A stretch of DNA of 13,707 nt. Source: JADFUS01 sp036653215. Its GTDB lineage: Bacteria > Bacteroidota > Bacteroidia > Bacteroidales > Rikenellaceae. Positions 11,038 to 13,707 of the stretch are shown here, piece after piece (position 1 is the first letter of the stretch; every line of letters starts with the position of its first letter). The notes below the pieces were generated by a model, which saw nothing but the letters and a program-made list of their open reading frames with translations, ran no database searches and was not told the origin of the DNA. A program made the position numbers and the translations under genes. The stretch covers positions 1-13,707 of the forward strand of contig JAVVUK010000040.1 of assembly GCA_036653215.1 (NCBI GenBank). The letters run 5' to 3'.

Positions 11038-13707
11038 TTTAATTCTCATTATTGCACAATAGGTAACCGGTAGTATAAATATGGTAAGTAGGGTAGCCAC
11101 AAATAAACCTCCCATTATTGTTGCCGCCATGCCGCCGAAAAGAGCATCTGGAAGTAGAGGAAGCATACCTAATATGGTTGTCCCCGAAGCCATGACAACT
11201 GGCACGATACGTGATTTTGTAGCTCTTATGACAGCCTCTTTAGGATGTTTACCACTTGCGGTCTCAAGTCCTATCTGGTCTACAAGAACGATCGCATTTT
11301 TGATATTCATACCAACCAAGCCTAAAAGTCCGAGTGTGGCAAAGAAGTCGAGCATCTTACCAGATACCGCAAGTCCAAATACTACACCTATAAATATAAG
11401 TGGTATCATAAGAAGTATTATTGTTGGCTTACGGAAAGCTTTGAACAATAGGAGCAGGGTAGCAAAGATTATGAAGAATGTCAATGGCATATATACTGCA
11501 AGAGCTTCATTAGATTCTATTTGACTTTCCTTTTCCCCAAATATTTTTATTGAATATCCCTCAGGAAGCCTGTCTTTCATGGTATCCCATACCTTAGCAT
11601 AAACTTGTTGATATGCTGCTTCTCCGTTTGCTCCTACTATCGGTTCACATTGTGCCTTCATGGTAAGTTGACGTTGATAGCGACGTACTACATTCCAATT
11701 GTAAGGAGTAGCAATAGAGTCCACAACTTGGCTTAGAGAGACAACCTGTCCTTGTGGGTTAAACACAGGAAGAGATCCGATATTCGATAAGTTGAAATCG
11801 TCAATCTTTTCGTCTTTAAGCAAGATAGGCATAAATTTATCACCCTCACGATAATCGCCCATGACGATACCATTTGTTGATAGTTTAGTGTAGTTGGCTA
11901 TTGTTTGGCGAGAGATGCCGAGTCTTTGACCTTTCTCTTGTGAATATATAGGTTGAAGAGTTGGTATCTTATTACCCCAATCTGAACGTTGAGAACAAAC
12001 TAAGTCACACTCTTTCATAAGATCTATCGCTTGCTTTGTGAGTGATGCAAGAGTGTCTATGTTCGATCCTGTAAATCCAAATTCGATAGCGGCATCAGGC
12101 ACTGGAGATAGCTTGAAAAGAGAACTTCTAAGGACTATGTTAGGGTAATTCTCGTTTACATAGATGTTAAATCGACGTTCCACCTCAGCGGTAGAGTCAA
12201 CGTTGTTTAGCTCTACTAATATATTACCAAAACTTGATCTCGGCCCGACAGAAGTACTTGCGAGGTAGTATCTTATAGGTGAATTTCCTAAAGCGATAGA
12301 CACCTTTTTTACCTCTGGTTGTTTGTCTAACCATTGATATATTTTCTCTAATTCTTTGTCTGTGTCTTGGATGCTATATCCGTCAGGCATAAGACAGTCG
12401 GCACGGAAATAGGGCTTTTCGATATTAGGGAAGAAGCTCTTAGGTGCTATGCCCATAATCCAAAGAGAGATAAAGAATAAGACCACCATTGACGATAGTG
12501 TTACCCAACGCCAACGAATAAGTTTATCCAAGAATTTAGCAAACCCATTATAGAATTTTGTGTCGTAAGGGTCTTTTATTTCTTCTCCTGGTTTAGGCTC
12601 TTTAAGGATGAAATTACCAAATAATGGAGTTTGTACTAACGCTAAGATCCAACTAATGCCAAGAGATAAGGCAAGGACGATAAATAAAGGTTTTACAATT
12701 TCGGCAACAGAGCTTGGTGCTAAATATAGAGGGAGGAACGATACTATTGCAATAAGTGTAGCTCCTAATAAACCCCATCTTGGTCCGTTTGCTCCGTCGA
12801 TCAACGCTTTTTTACGAGGCTTGCCTCGTTTCATCGCTATTTGAGCATTGTCAGTTACCACAATGGCATTATCGACTAACATACCCATAGCAATAATAAA
12901 ACCTGCAAGTGACGTACGGTTCAGCCCGACACCTAAATATAACATGAGCAGCATTGTGCCACCAACGGAAAAGAGAAGAGACGATCCAATTAAGAAACCC
13001 GCTCGAAGCCCCATCACAACCATAATAATAAATATTACGATGGCGATACTTTCAATAAGGTTTATTATAAATCCGTTGTTTGCCTGTTCGGCAATTTCAT
13101 TTTCAAGATATATAGGTTCAAGCTCTATACCTACTGGAATAAGGTTTGTTATCTCTTGTATACGTTGTTGGACAGCCTTACCTGTTTTTACAACGTCTGT
13201 TCCATCAAGGTTCGATATGCCAACTCCAATAGCACGTTTGCCATTTACACGCATAAGGGTTGTTGGAGGATCAAGATAACCACGTTCTACACGGGCAAAA
13301 TCTCCAAGTCTTATTTGAGTTCCATCGTGTGCTGTGATAATTTGGTTTCTTATATCTTGAAGGTCAGCATATGTCCCTGCTGCAACCACTTCAACGCTGA
13401 GGCTTCCTGCTTGTTTTATACCTGTGTTTACAAGTCTGTTTTGTGTAGATAAGATATCGACAATTGTGTTTGGATCGATACCTATGTTTGCTAATGTAGC
13501 AGTAGAAACAAATACATTGACTACTTCTGTTTGTTCACCAAACAGAGTGACTTTCTGTACACCAGGCACAACGACAATTTTTTTCTTTATGTCTTGTGCG
13601 ACGTTTCTCATCTCGTCATAAGAGAAGCCATCGTCGGCAACAATGGCATAATAGATGCCGAACACATCGCCGAAGTCGTCGTTTACAGATATTGTAGATG
13701 CACCATA
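11032..13707 (-). CDS. RND-family efflux permease (5' end beyond the window)
   Basis: The reading frame is open from the stop at 11032-11034 to the right edge, giving the last 891 residues of an inner-membrane RND transporter. Full-length HAE1-type members have about 1,020-1,060 residues, so roughly 130-170 are missing; the GTG at 13663-13665 is internal. The visible part begins in the first periplasmic porter region (DDFGDVFGIYYAIVADD). It then has a transmembrane block with GMLVDNAIVVTDN, in which Asp (codon 12871-12873) matches AcrB Asp407 and the next position is Asn instead of Asp408. A second periplasmic region follows, then a final block with GMNIKNAIVLVDQ, whose Lys matches AcrB Lys940. 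Such pumps use the proton motive force to export drugs, lipids or other small molecules. The tolC-like gene is downstream; a membrane-fusion protein probably lies upstream, off the window. Substrate unknown. Confidence 0.93.
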   Translation of the reverse strand, partial: YGASTISVNDDFGDVFGIYYAIVADDGFSYDEMRNVAQDIKKKIVVVPGVQKVTLFGEQTEVVNVFVSTATLANIGIDPNTIVDILSTQNRLVNTGIKQAGSLSVEVVAAGTYADLQDIRNQIITAHDGTQIRLGDFARVERGYLDPPTTLMRVNGKRAIGVGISNLDGTDVVKTGKAVQQRIQEITNLIPVGIELEPIYLENEIAEQANNGFIINLIESIAIVIFIIMVVMGLRAGFLIGSSLLFSVGGTMLLMLYLGVGLNRTSLAGFIIAMGMLVDNAIVVTDNAQIAMKRGKPRKKALIDGANGPRWGLLGATLIAIVSFLPLYLAPSSVAEIVKPLFIVLALSLGISWILALVQTPLFGNFILKEPKPGEEIKDPYDTKFYNGFAKFLDKLIRWRWVTLSSMVVLFFISLWIMGIAPKSFFPNIEKPYFRADCLMPDGYSIQDTDKELEKIYQWLDKQPEVKKVSIALGNSPIRYYLASTSVGPRSSFGNILVELNNVDSTAEVERRFNIYVNENYPNIVLRSSLFKLSPVPDAAIEFGFTGSNIDTLASLTKQAIDLMKECDLVCSQRSDWGNKIPTLQPIYSQEKGQRLGISRQTIANYTKLSTNGIVMGDYREGDKFMPILLKDEKIDDFNLSNIGSLPVFNPQGQVVSLSQVVDSIATPYNWNVVRRYQRQLTMKAQCEPIVGANGEAAYQQVYAKVWDTMKDRLPEGYSIKIFGEKESQIESNEALAVYMPLTFFIIFATLLLLFKAFRKPTIILLMIPLIFIGVVFGLAVSGKMLDFFATLGLLGLVGMNIKNAIVLVDQIGLETASGKHPKEAVIRATKSRIVPVVMASGTTILGMLPLLPDALFGGMAATIMGGLFVATLLTIFILPVTYCAIMRIKD

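Noticed and set aside
12848..13279. 143-codon plus-strand open frame inside the RND gene
   Set aside because: It is a shadow of the well-supported RND frame, low in complexity and without family features.
13663..13665. GTG as the true start of the RND protein
   Set aside because: The frame continues open to the window edge with RND-like residues (DDFGD), and the protein would lack its N-terminal membrane segment and part of the porter domain.

Overview
The window looks like chromosomal DNA from an anaerobic, fermentative member of the Bacteroidota. Three things point that way: AT-rich spacers, promoter boxes that fit the Bacteroidota -33/-7 consensus (TTG, about 19 bp, then TAnnTTTG), and start codons without clear Shine-Dalgarno sequences. 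The genus cannot be named from the sequence. No rRNA, tRNA, CRISPR array, transposase or phage gene is visible.

Layout. Bases 1-60 are probably the last 19 codons of a gene that starts off the left edge. Bases 159-1052 encode a YitT-family membrane protein with its own promoter. A strong hairpin plus T-tract follows, and a second promoter is nested in it. From 1186 to 9486 ten genes run in one direction with gaps of only 1-39 bp or short overlaps, almost certainly one operon. The first six encode a DRTGG-domain protein, an RsbW-like ATPase, a hydrogenase-like iron-sulfur protein, a second DRTGG protein, a PHP-domain phosphoesterase and a second GHKL ATPase. The last four encode a small thioredoxin-fold [2Fe-2S] protein, HydB, HydA and HydC. 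A near-perfect bidirectional terminator (9500-9548) closes the operon and also serves the convergent genes beyond it. On the minus strand, running in from the right edge, are a 5'-truncated RND efflux permease (11032-13707) and a TolC-type outer-membrane protein (9601-10896). The 135-bp spacer between them is almost filled by nested inverted repeats.

How the genes work together. HydA, HydB and HydC have all the cofactor motifs of a soluble trimeric NAD-linked, probably electron-bifurcating, [FeFe] hydrogenase. Such an enzyme couples reduced ferredoxin and NADH to H2 during fermentation. The most interesting part is the accessory set in front of it. It includes a protein that keeps the four cysteine positions holding the H-cluster cubane but has lost the catalytic proton-relay cysteine (Phe instead). 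It sits beside two GHKL ATPases, two DRTGG proteins and a PHP phosphoesterase. Similar accessory genes accompany HydABC clusters in Firmicutes and Thermotogae, but I know of no established function for them. My inference is a redox- or H2-sensing and phosphorelay-like control module, or an assembly module, for the hydrogenase. The maturases HydE, HydF and HydG are not in the window.
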